Source: UBA7672 sp963718145
GTDB lineage: Bacteria > Pseudomonadota > Alphaproteobacteria > Caulobacterales > Hyphomonadaceae
Length of the DNA stretch: 64,000 bases
Direction: 5' to 3'
Assembly (NCBI GenBank): GCA_963718145.1
Contig: CAVQYJ010000012.1
Coordinates: forward strand, 186,001-250,000
Shown: positions 46,920-54,594 of the stretch, piece after piece
Layout: every line of letters starts with the position of its first letter
Position numbering within the stretch: the first letter of the stretch is position 1
Notes under the pieces: model-generated
Told to the model about the DNA's origin: nothing
What the model saw: only the letters and a program-made list of their open reading frames with translations
Databases searched by the model: none
Program-made: the position numbers and the translations under genes

Positions 46920-47591
46920 TCAGCGCAGCCCTGCGAACCAGATAACATGGCGCGGCCCCTTGCCGTTGTTTCGCGCACGCACGGTGACCTCTTCGACCTT
47001 GAAAGCGGCGTCCTTCAGGCGCCGCGAGAAGGCCGCGTCCGGCGCCGCCGACCAGATCGCCAGTATGCCGCCCGGCCTGAGCGCAGCCTTCGCCAGCGCG
47101 AGGCCGCGCATCGAATAGAGCCCGTCATTGGCGGCGCGTGTCAGCCCCGAAGGGCCATTGTCGACATCGAGCAGGATTGCGTCGAAGCGACTGGCCCCGG
47201 CGCCTATTTCCGCCGCCACGTCTCCCGCCACCAGGCGGACGCGCGGGTCGTCGAGACACCCCGCCGTCAGCGCCGCCATCGGCCCCCGCGCCCAGTCGAT
47301 GATCTCCGGCACAAGCTCGGCCACGGTCACCTTGGCGCCCCTGCCCAGCACAGCCAGAGCGGCGCGCAGGGTGAAGCCCATCCCGTACCCGCCGACGAGC
47401 AGGTGCGGATCGGCCCGCCTGCCCAGCCGCTCGAACGTCATCACCGCGAGCGCTTCTTCGGATCCGCCCACGCGGCTGCTCATCAACTCGTAGTTGTCAG
47501 CCATGATGACGTAGTCGCCATCATGCCGGATCAGCCGCAACTCCGCGCCTCCAGGCGTCTTCGCCGTCGCTATCAGCTCACGCGGCTTCAT
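46920..47591 (-). CDS. Spermidine-synthase-like methyltransferase-fold protein
   Basis: A 223-residue Rossmann-fold protein of the SpeE-like group without the N-terminal beta domain of true spermidine synthases. Visible: LLVGGYGMGFTLRAAL (cofactor motif I), VTVAELVPEII (acidic ribose-binding Glu), DAILLDVDNGPSGL, and RPGGILAIWSA. The catalytic Asp of spermidine synthase sits near DVDNGPSG. It overlaps the uricase stop by 4 nt (ATGA), so both are translated together. Product unknown. Confidence 0.78.
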   Translation of the reverse strand: MKPRELIATAKTPGGAELRLIRHDGDYVIMADNYELMSSRVGGSEEALAVMTFERLGRRADPHLLVGGYGMGFTLRAALAVLGRGAKVTVAELVPEIIDWARGPMAALTAGCLDDPRVRLVAGDVAAEIGAGASRFDAILLDVDNGPSGLTRAANDGLYSMRGLALAKAALRPGGILAIWSAAPDAAFSRRLKDAAFKVEEVTVRARNNGKGPRHVIWFAGLR

Positions 47592-48430
47592 CGGTCCCGG
47601 CCGATGGTACACTCGATCTGGCCGTGAGGCTCGTCGGTCGCCACGAAGACATGGTTTGGATTGTCTTTGCCGAACGGCCCCAGGTTGGCCGGCAGGTAAT
47701 GCCTGTTCGGACACGCCAGGGATATCTCCGCAATCTCCGGCGCGGCCCCGAGAGCCGCCATCCCCATCCGGTAGAGGCTGTCCTGAATGCTGTGACTGAA
47801 GGTGGTGGCGAACTCCTTCAACATCGCATCGAGGATGCGTTTGTTGCTCGCGGCGTAGTCGGCGGGCCTGGCGTTCCAGCGCCAGCTTGCCTCCATGGCC
47901 GTGGCGGCGATGCGGTCGTCGGTCTCGGCGAGCGTTGTGTAGGGCTCCTTGATGTAGTTGGCCCAACCGGACTGCGTGGACTTGAGGAAGGTGAAGCCCG
48001 ACAGGCCCGACTCCACAGTCGTGGCGCCCTCCGTCATCGCCACCCGGGCGAACGGCTTGCCATTGGCGTCCAGCGTGAAGGCGTGCGGATGCTCGGCGCC
48101 GTCGATCTCCAGTCGCTTCCAGACAGTTTCGCGCGCCGTCACAGTCGCCTTCGCGACGCTGTCGTAGCGCTGCAGCAGGCGTTTCGCGACGGCCGCTCCG
48201 AAATCCTCCGGCCCGGCGGTCAGCTCCTCGCGGGCGACGATATTGACCACGTTCTTCATCGTATCGGTGCACAGCGAGGTGGAATTGTCGGCATGGGTGA
48301 ACGCGCGGTCGAAATCGCCCTCCAGCATCACCTGCACGGTCAGCTCACGCACCTCCTGACGGTCACCCGCGCGGTAGACGCGCATGACCCGCACGCGGCC
48401 CTTGCCATAGGTCTTTGAAACAAGCGCCAT
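47588..48430 (-). CDS. Urate oxidase (uricase)
   Basis: Uricase oxidises urate to 5-hydroxyisourate without cofactor, using a T-fold tetramer. Family motifs: YGKGRVRVMRVYR (start, with the conserved Lys), TDTMKNVVNIVAR (catalytic Thr and Asn region), STQSGWANYIKEPYTTLAETDDRI, and NRHYLPANLGPFGKDN with HVFVATDEPHGQIE. The 280 residues are slightly shorter than eukaryotic enzymes; no peroxisomal signal, cytosolic. No other purine-degradation gene is in the window; hydroxyisourate hydrolase and OHCU decarboxylase must be elsewhere. Confidence 0.92.
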   Translation of the reverse strand: MALVSKTYGKGRVRVMRVYRAGDRQEVRELTVQVMLEGDFDRAFTHADNSTSLCTDTMKNVVNIVAREELTAGPEDFGAAVAKRLLQRYDSVAKATVTARETVWKRLEIDGAEHPHAFTLDANGKPFARVAMTEGATTVESGLSGFTFLKSTQSGWANYIKEPYTTLAETDDRIAATAMEASWRWNARPADYAASNKRILDAMLKEFATTFSHSIQDSLYRMGMAALGAAPEIAEISLACPNRHYLPANLGPFGKDNPNHVFVATDEPHGQIECTIGRDR

Positions 48431-48520
48431 GAGCGGAAGTCTCCCTTAGCCGCGCCGCTGCTCAGGCTACGCCAACGCAGGCCCCTTTGCGACCCGCCAC
48501 GTTCGGCATGCAACCGCGTC

Positions 48521-48690
48521 CCGATCTCCTCCCTCGCCTTTCAGTCGAGGGAGGAGATCGGTGCAACGAATGCGGTTTGAGGTGGTCGCGGGAATTTCCT
48601 CCCTCGTTCGCGAAGCGGACGGGGGAGGTGGCGCGCGACGGCTTCGTCGCGTGACGGAGGGGGCAGCCGCCGGACCATCGAAGGTCACTG
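48521..48690. repeat. Palindromic intergenic repeat cluster
   Basis: Within the 459-bp gap between uricase and the SDR gene are three stem-loops in a row. The first is a perfect 15-bp inverted repeat (CGATCTCCTCCCTCG, 48522-48536, with its complement at 48546-48560), extendable by one pair. The second (about 48596-48635) has CCTCCC/GGGAGG arms. The third, CGCGACG-GCTT-CGTCGCG (about 48639-48656), is followed by ACGGAGGGGG. This CCTCC.../CGGCTTCG layout is like the REP-type palindromes scattered between genes in many alphaproteobacteria. Copy number cannot be judged here. The rest of the gap shows nothing. Confidence 0.55.
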
Positions 48691-48889
48691 CCCTGCGCGC
48701 CGACCTCCCACTGCGTAGCGGAGGACGAGCGCTGACCTCCCAACCGTTCTCGTCTCACGCTGTCCGGTACCAGCCGAATCCAGTCATCTGCCATGTCAAT
48801 CGCGGACGGACGATTCTGGCCCATTGCGGACATGCCCGCTGACCGATATTTGAATCGTGTTCGCGCTATGCTCCCGAAAGGCCCCCCCA

Positions 48890-49714
48890 ATGTCAAAACG
48901 CTGGTTCATTACCGGCGCCTCGTCGGGCTTCGGACGGCTGCTGACTGAGAACCTCTTGGCCCGAGGCGATCACGTGGCAGCAACGCTGCGTAAAGTCAGC
49001 GCCCTAGACGACTTAAAGACACGACATGGCGAGAGTCTTTGGGTAGCGCAGCTCGACGTCACAGATACAGGCGCAATTCGCGAGGTTGTCGGTCGCGCGT
49101 TCGGCATGGGCCGTATCGATGTCGTCGTGAGTAACGCGGCCTATGGCCTATTCGGCGCCGCGGAAGAGGTAAGTGACGAGCAAATCAGGCATCTGATTGA
49201 CACCAATCTTGTTGGGTCCGTTCAAGTCATTCGAGCCGCGCTGCCACATATGCGGGCGCAGGGCGGTGGTCGCATCCTTCAAGTGTCGTCGGAGGGCGGG
49301 CAGATCGCTTATCCCAATTTCAGCCTCTATCACGCGTCGAAATGGGCGATCGAAGGATTCGTAGAGGCCGTTGCTCAGGAAGTCGCGCCGTTCAATATCG
49401 CCTTCACCATCGTCGAACCGGGGCCAGCTCGAACGGGCTTTGGCCGAGGGATGGTCAGACCAGAGCCGATGGCCGTTTACAACAACACGCCCGCCGGCGA
49501 GATGCGCCGCGCTCTTGCCGCGGGCGCTTTTCCGGTGAGGGGCGATGCAGCCAAGATGGTCCAGGCAATGATAGACTCTGTCGACTGCAGCCCCGCTCCG
49601 AAGCGGCTGGTGCTCGGCAGCAGTGCATTCACGTCGATCCGCGCGGCGCTTGTTGAAAGGCTTGCCGCCCTGGAGGCTCAGAAAAGTATAGCGTTCGCAA
49701 CGGACGTCGATTGA
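48890..49714 (+). CDS. Short-chain dehydrogenase/reductase
   Basis: A 274-residue SDR starting MSKRWFITGASSGFG at 48890 (an in-frame start 11 codons earlier is less likely). NAAYG replaces NNAG, VSSEGG holds the catalytic Ser, YHASK the Tyr/Lys pair, and PGPARTGFG follows. An Arg in TLRKVS suggests NADP preference. This subgroup often acts on ketones or retinoid-like substrates, but that is not provable here. Confidence 0.88.
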   Translation: MSKRWFITGASSGFGRLLTENLLARGDHVAATLRKVSALDDLKTRHGESLWVAQLDVTDTGAIREVVGRAFGMGRIDVVVSNAAYGLFGAAEEVSDEQIRHLIDTNLVGSVQVIRAALPHMRAQGGGRILQVSSEGGQIAYPNFSLYHASKWAIEGFVEAVAQEVAPFNIAFTIVEPGPARTGFGRGMVRPEPMAVYNNTPAGEMRRALAAGAFPVRGDAAKMVQAMIDSVDCSPAPKRLVLGSSAFTSIRAALVERLAALEAQKSIAFATDVD

Positions 49715-49920
49715 CCTATTACGGCGACGTCCAGCCGGCTCGCGCCGGTGGGCGCGAATGGCGGGTCATGGGCGACCCTGCCGGTCGCAGACTTGTGCGG
49801 CCAGGGCAGGACCGGGGCCCAGAGCTGCCAGTGAGTTGGGAGCGTTCCGTAGTTCGTGGTTCACTCAGCCCCGCCGGCTGCTGAGCTTGGTCGTTCGGCG
49901 GCGGGAGGAGGAGCAAGACA

Positions 49921-50295
49921 ATGGCCACCCACGAGAAAGCGCTCGATAAGATGCGGGAGATCTGCCTCTCCTTACCCGATACCCGCGAAGGCGATCACTT
50001 CGGGGAGACCGCATTCTACGTGCGGGGCAAGCTCTTCGCGACCTGCGGAGCAAAGCATGGCGTCTGCGAGATCACGTTTGGGCTCGAGCCGGACCACGCA
50101 GCGGCGCTCCTTGAAAATGACCCTCGCTTCAAGCCGTACTCCAGGGATAAACGCGGCGTCGTCCTCGACGCGGCGAAAGTGAAGAGCTGGAGCGAGGTCA
50201 AGGAGCTCATCCTCGAGAGCTACGAACTCGTGAAGCCGCCAAAGGTAATGAAAGCGGCCAAGAAGTCCACGCCGGGCAAGCGCACCCGCCGGTGA
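49921..50295 (+). CDS. MmcQ/YjbR family DNA-binding-like protein
   Basis: A 124-residue protein of the MmcQ/YjbR family (cyclic alpha/beta fold often likened to DNA-binding domains). It shows LSLPDTREGDHFGETAFYVRGKLFAT near residues 16-41, GLEPDHAAALLEN and the SWSEVKELILESYELV helix, plus a basic tail (KKSTPGKRTRR). A strong GGAGGAG site lies 7 nt upstream of the ATG. No defined function. Confidence 0.85.
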   Translation: MATHEKALDKMREICLSLPDTREGDHFGETAFYVRGKLFATCGAKHGVCEITFGLEPDHAAALLENDPRFKPYSRDKRGVVLDAAKVKSWSEVKELILESYELVKPPKVMKAAKKSTPGKRTRR

Positions 50296-50519
50296 AGCAC
50301 TAAGGAATACCGGGAGATGCGTCCGCGGGGGAGCGCCGGCGCGCCTAGATTGGCGCAAATTCAACGATCGCGCCGGGCGCGCTCATTGTGCCGGGCTCCC
50401 GACTTCTCCGGCTTTCGCGGATCGATCAGCACCCGTCGCCTTTCGGCGAATTTCCCGCCGTTCAGATTCGCGAGCGCAAGCGGCTGATGTCAGGCCGCAT
50501 CCATCCAAAGCGCCCAGCC

Positions 50520-50655
50520 CTACACCAGCCTGCTCTTGTCCCGCGCCGCGGCGATGAAGCTCGCGAACAGCGGATGCGGGTCGAACGGTCGTGACTTGAG
50601 TTCCGGATGGAATTAGCACGCCGGCCAACCAAGGGTGTTGTCAGCTCCAGAAGTT
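50520..50655 (-). pseudogene. Decayed duplicate of the pyrG 3' end
   Basis: This stretch is a second copy of the last about 135 bp of pyrG. From the stop codon backwards the first 54 bp (50520-50573) are identical to 51273-51326; beyond that the copy has several substitutions and small indels, and the frame is lost. It faces the same way as pyrG and lies at the far side of the DUF433/DUF5615 pair. The rest of the gap (50296-50519, 50656-50670) shows no feature. Confidence 0.85.
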
Positions 50656-50670
50656 TCGTCAACCGGCAGA

Positions 50671-51000
50671 TCACCTGATCTCGACCAACCTGTCGCCAGC
50701 ATCGAGGCGCTTTTCCACGGACGGCCACAACGGCCCGAGAAGGGCTAGCAGGCTGCTCGTCGTACCGTTTCCTGTTCGGAGCCAAACAACGGCTGGTCCG
50801 GCAATGGCGCTACGCACGAGATCCGCAAAGTCTTCGTCCTTGCTGATGATGATTGCGCTTGTGCTGTCGGCCCTCTTCCAGATGTCAGGATCAATTGCCT
50901 GAGCAAGACCAATATCGAGAACGTGCTCAGCTTCGTGCCCCTTGGAAACGAGCCAGCGCAGAAGACCCTTTGGAACATTCGTATCCAGAAGGAACTTCAC
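50671..51000 (-). CDS. DUF5615 PIN-like protein, putative toxin
   Basis: A 109-residue PIN-like (DUF5615) protein, a group of presumed RNases that accompany DUF433 proteins in toxin-antitoxin-like pairs. Acidic residues at the expected sites: LLDTNVPKGL (Asp6), IISKDEDFADLV (middle cluster). The C-terminal part (VVWLRTGN, then a helix) is typical. The start is GTG, 6 nt after the DUF433 stop. Toxicity is inferred only from the family. Confidence 0.8.
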   Translation of the reverse strand: MKFLLDTNVPKGLLRWLVSKGHEAEHVLDIGLAQAIDPDIWKRADSTSAIIISKDEDFADLVRSAIAGPAVVWLRTGNGTTSSLLALLGPLWPSVEKRLDAGDRLVEIR

Positions 51001-51006
51001 CGCGCG

Positions 51007-51237
51007 CTACTTCGCGCTGACCAGAACTGGATGATCGACCTGCGCTGCCGCATATTCGAGACACGCCCGGATATCGCCTTCCTCGAGGAACGCATAGTCG
51101 GCCAGAATCTCGGCATGCGTGGCGCCGCTCGCGAGCATGTCCAGAACATCCTTCACCCGCAGCCGATAGTTGCGGATGCAGGGACGCCCGCCGCACTGTT
51201 CGGGATTGAAGGTGATCCGGGCGAGTTCGCTAGCCAT
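51007..51237 (-). CDS. DUF433 protein, putative antitoxin
   Basis: A 76-residue DUF433 protein with the family's core ITFNPEQCGGRPCIRNYRLRV, then VLDMLASGATHAEILADY, a helix-turn-helix-like region. DUF433 proteins act as VapB-like antitoxins and probable autoregulators. It precedes the toxin-like gene by 6 nt and lies 35 bp after the pyrG stop codon on the same strand. Confidence 0.85.
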   Translation of the reverse strand: MASELARITFNPEQCGGRPCIRNYRLRVKDVLDMLASGATHAEILADYAFLEEGDIRACLEYAAAQVDHPVLVSAK

Positions 51238-51272
51238 TCCAACTCCTTACCACAAACCGGCGCCGAAGCGAA

Positions 51273-51326
51273 CTACACCAGCCTGCTCTTGTCCCGCGCC
51301 GCGGCGATGAAGCTCGCGAACAGCGG
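51273..51326. repeat. 54-bp direct repeat at the pyrG stop codon (partner of 50520-50573)
   Basis: Exact 54-bp identity with 50520-50573, beginning at the pyrG stop codon in both copies. The two copies bracket the DUF433/DUF5615 pair, 753 bp apart. The arrangement looks like attachment sites left by integration at a gene end; no integrase gene is between them. Confidence 0.8.
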
Positions 51327-52904
51327 GTGCGGGTCGAACGGCCGCGACTTCAGTTCCGGGTGGAACTGCACGCCGATGAACCAGGGATGGTCCGTCAGCT
51401 CCAGGATCTCGGGCAGCTTTCCGTCCGGCGACATGCCGGAGAACACGACGCCGTGCGGGGCCAGCCTGGCGATGATGTCGGTGTTCACCTCGTAGCGGTG
51501 GCGATGGCGCTCCGAGATGTGCGTCGAGCCGTAGATGCCGGCGACCTTGCTGCCCTTGGCGAGATCGGCCGGGTAGGCGCCCAGCCGCATCGTGCCGCCA
51601 AGGTCGCCGCCCGCCTCGCGCGTCTCGCGCACATTGCCGCGGATCCATTCGCCCATCAGGCCAACCGCAGGATAGTCCGGATTTCCGAACTCGGTTGTCC
51701 CTGCCCCTGAAATGCCCGCGAGATTGCGCGCCAGTTCGATCACCGCGAGCTGCATGCCATAGCAGATGCCGAAGCATGGCAGCTTGTGGCGCCGCGCATA
51801 GCCTGCCGCCCGCATCTTGCCGATCGCCCCTCGCTCGCCGAAGCCGCCGGGCAACAGCACGCCGTCGACCGTGTCGAGTTCCGAGAGGTCGGCGCCAGGG
51901 TCATCATACCGGTCCGACGGAATCCAGGTGAGGTTCACCTTCACCTTGTTGGCGAGGCCGCCATGGCCCAGCGCCTCGACCACGGACTTGTACGCGTCGT
52001 GCAGCGCCACATACTTGCCGACGATGGCGATGCGGACTTCGCCGTCGGGATTGCGCAGGGTCTGCGAAGTCTGCACCCAGTGCTTCAGGTCCGGCGTGGT
52101 CTCCTTGTCGAGCCCGAAATGGCGCAGCACTTCCCGGTCGAGCCCGCGCGCATGGTATTCCAGCGGCACTTCGTAGATATGCTGGGCGTCGAGCGCTTCG
52201 ATCACGGCCTCTGGCCGCACATTGCAGAACAGAGCGATCTTGCGGCGCTCTTCCGGCGGGATCGGCATGGGCGCGCGGCACAGCAGGATGTCGGGCTGGA
52301 TGCCGATGGAGCGCAACTCCTTCACCGAGTGCTGCGTCGGCTTGGTCTTCATCTCGCCGGCGGTGGCGATGTAGGGCAGCAGCGTCAGGTGGATGAACAC
52401 GCTCTGCTCGGGGCCGAGTTCCTGGCTGAGCTGGCGGATGGCCTCGAAGAACGGCAGGCCCTCGATGTCGCCAACGGTTCCTCCGACCTCGACAAGCACG
52501 AAATCGACGTCGTCCGTGTCGGCCTTCACGAATTCCTTGATGGCGTCGGTGACGTGCGGGATCACCTGCAGCGTGGCGCCGAGATAGTCGCCCTTGCGCT
52601 CCTTCTCGAGGATCGCCTTGTAGATGCGGCCGGTCGTCGTGTTGTCGGTCTTGCGGGCGGAGACGCCGGTGAAACGTTCGTAATGTCCCAGGTCGAGGTC
52701 GGTCTCGGCGCCGTCATCGGTTACGAAGACTTCGCCGTGCTGTGTCGGCGACATCGTGCCGGGGTCGACGTTGAGATAGGGGTCCAGCTTGCGCAGGCGC
52801 ACGCGGTAGCCGCGCGCCTGCAGCAGGGCGCCAAGCGCTGCCGAGGCAATGCCCTTCCCGAGGGAGGACACGACGCCTCCCGTAATGAAGATAAATCGCT
52901 TCAT
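51273..52904 (-). CDS. pyrG: CTP synthase
   Basis: PyrG aminates UTP to CTP with glutamine and ATP. Starting at the ATG at 52904 gives MKRFIFITGGVVSSLGKG (P-loop), followed by the synthetase domain (KLDPYLNVDPGTMSP, HYERFTG) and the C-terminal glutamine amidotransferase domain with GGFGERG, CFGICYGMQ (catalytic Cys) and FIGVQFHPELKSRPFDPHP (catalytic His and Glu). About 543 residues, intact. secG lies about 130 bp upstream on the same strand. Confidence 0.98.
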   Translation of the reverse strand: MKRFIFITGGVVSSLGKGIASAALGALLQARGYRVRLRKLDPYLNVDPGTMSPTQHGEVFVTDDGAETDLDLGHYERFTGVSARKTDNTTTGRIYKAILEKERKGDYLGATLQVIPHVTDAIKEFVKADTDDVDFVLVEVGGTVGDIEGLPFFEAIRQLSQELGPEQSVFIHLTLLPYIATAGEMKTKPTQHSVKELRSIGIQPDILLCRAPMPIPPEERRKIALFCNVRPEAVIEALDAQHIYEVPLEYHARGLDREVLRHFGLDKETTPDLKHWVQTSQTLRNPDGEVRIAIVGKYVALHDAYKSVVEALGHGGLANKVKVNLTWIPSDRYDDPGADLSELDTVDGVLLPGGFGERGAIGKMRAAGYARRHKLPCFGICYGMQLAVIELARNLAGISGAGTTEFGNPDYPAVGLMGEWIRGNVRETREAGGDLGGTMRLGAYPADLAKGSKVAGIYGSTHISERHRHRYEVNTDIIARLAPHGVVFSGMSPDGKLPEILELTDHPWFIGVQFHPELKSRPFDPHPLFASFIAAARDKSRLV

Positions 52905-53035
52905 GACGGATAACCGCTCTAGCGCCGGTTTCGGGGAAGGTCGAGTCACCCCGCAAAAGGGCCGCAGCCGCGCGGGTTATTCCCGAACCGGGCTGCGGAA
53001 GGGCAGCGCCGGCCGGCAAATCGATTCGCTGTGGA

Positions 53036-53545
53036 TTACGGGTTCGGCGTCGGGTCAGGTGTGGTGGGCGGTGTGGTGGGCAGTGTGGTGGCGGGTGTGG
53101 TGGTCGCCGGGGCGAGTGGGTCGGGCTGTGGTGTGGTGACAACCGGGGCGGGTGCGGGCGCTGGTGCGGGAGGCGCGATTGCCGGCGCGAGCGGGTCTGG
53201 CGCGGTGATGGTAGGCGCAGTAACCACCGGCGGCGCCGCCACAACCGGCGCCCCCGGCGCCAGTGGGTCAATATTCTGCTGCTGCTGAAGCTGGCGGTCC
53301 AAGTCCGTAGGCGCGCGAGCTTCCTCGGCATTGAGGCGCGTCATCACGATGCTGGTTACAAAGAAGACGGCGGCAAGGATCATGGTGGTGCGGACCAGCA
53401 CGTTGGCTGCGCCGCGCCCGGAAATCACCCCACCTGTTCCGCCACCGCCCATCCCAAGTGCGCCGCCTTCGGACCGCTGCAGCATGACTGCAATCACCAG
53501 CGCGATGCAGGCGATCAGGTGGACGACGAGCAGAACGTTCTGCAT
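53036..53545 (-). CDS. secG: Preprotein translocase subunit SecG with long Pro/Ala/Thr tail
   Basis: SecG supports the SecYE channel. The first about 75 residues are standard: helix 1 (VVHLIACIALVIAVML), RSEGGALGMGGGG, then helix 2 (TTMILAAVFFVTSIVM). The remaining about 90 residues form a low-complexity tail of Pro, Ala and Thr with repeats of the DPLAPA type (residues about 92-169). Such tails occur in some alphaproteobacterial SecG proteins; this one is long. The tail would face the periplasm or cytosol depending on SecG topology. Confidence 0.93.
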   Translation of the reverse strand: MQNVLLVVHLIACIALVIAVMLQRSEGGALGMGGGGTGGVISGRGAANVLVRTTMILAAVFFVTSIVMTRLNAEEARAPTDLDRQLQQQQNIDPLAPGAPVVAAPPVVTAPTITAPDPLAPAIAPPAPAPAPAPVVTTPQPDPLAPATTTPATTLPTTPPTTPDPTPNP

Positions 53546-53660
53546 GGAAGATGGGCCTCGATGACGGATTAGGCCGCGTCAAAGCACGTCGAAGGGGCGC
53601 GGCCAAGCCCCTGGCAGCCATTTCATGGGGTTGTGAGGCCTGCGATCCCTTGCCCCGCCC

Positions 53661-54413
53661 CTAAGCGCAGGCCTTCGCGATGGCCAGGAAATCCGCGGAT
53701 TTCAGGCTCGCCCCGCCCACCAGAGCCCCGTCGACATCGGGTACCTGCATGAGTTCGCGGGCGTTATCGGGCTTTACGGAGCCGCCATAAAGAAGCCGGA
53801 CGCCGTTCGCCCTAGCCCCGAAGCGCTGGCACAGCCCTTGGCGCAGGGCGGCGTGAACCTCGGCGACTTGCGCGGTCGTGGGCGTCCGGCCCGTCCCGAT
53901 GGCCCAGATGGGCTCATAGGCGATCACAAAGGTGACGTTTGCAGCAGTTTCGGGGACCGACCCGGCCAGTTGGCGGCCGACAACGCCAAGGGTTTGTCCC
54001 GCGTCTCGTTCAGCCAGGCTTTCGCCAAGGCAGATGATGGGGGTAAGGCCCGCCCGGATCGCTGCGGCGGCTTTGGCAGATACGGCCGCGTCCGTCTCGC
54101 CATGCATGGCGCGGCGTTCGGAATGGCCCACGATCACGTATTTGGCGCCGACGTCGGCCCACATCTCGGCGCTCACATCGCCGGTGAAGGCCCCGGACTT
54201 CTCGGCGTGGCAGTCCTGCCCGCCCAACTCGATCTTCGACCCCTCTAGCGTTTTGGCGGCCTCGCCGACCAGTGTCGCGGGGGGACACACCACCAGCTCT
54301 ACCGAGGCCGGCAGGGACGCCGCGCCCTCGATCATGGACCGAATTTCGGCAAGCGCGGCCTTCTGGCCATTCATCTTCCAGTTGCCAGCAACAAGTTTCC
54401 CACGACCGCTCAT
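53661..54413 (-). CDS. tpiA: Triosephosphate isomerase
   Basis: TpiA interconverts dihydroxyacetone phosphate and glyceraldehyde 3-phosphate. The 250-residue barrel shows LVAGNWKMNG (catalytic Lys), IVGHSERRA (catalytic His), AYEPIWAIGTGRTPT (catalytic Glu and mobile loop) and LYGGSVKPDNA. It precedes secG on the minus strand and is divergent from ppiD. Confidence 0.98.
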   Translation of the reverse strand: MSGRGKLVAGNWKMNGQKAALAEIRSMIEGAASLPASVELVVCPPATLVGEAAKTLEGSKIELGGQDCHAEKSGAFTGDVSAEMWADVGAKYVIVGHSERRAMHGETDAAVSAKAAAAIRAGLTPIICLGESLAERDAGQTLGVVGRQLAGSVPETAANVTFVIAYEPIWAIGTGRTPTTAQVAEVHAALRQGLCQRFGARANGVRLLYGGSVKPDNARELMQVPDVDGALVGGASLKSADFLAIAKACA

Positions 54414-54594
54414 TCCGTCCCTGTTCCCCGATGTTCATGGCCTGGCCGCGCGGAAACCTGTTCCAAATCACGGCCCAACCGCAATTTCCTGCGGCAAGGC
54501 GGTTTCCACTTGGCCGCAAAATGCTCTAGCAAGCCGTGTTCCAGCGGATACCCCGGACAGGGGACCGCCGCCAGTGTTCAGGGAGGTCCCGCCA

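Noticed and set aside
50383..50628. 81-residue minus-strand ORF before the toxin gene
   Set aside because: It reads through the decayed pyrG end in the wrong frame.
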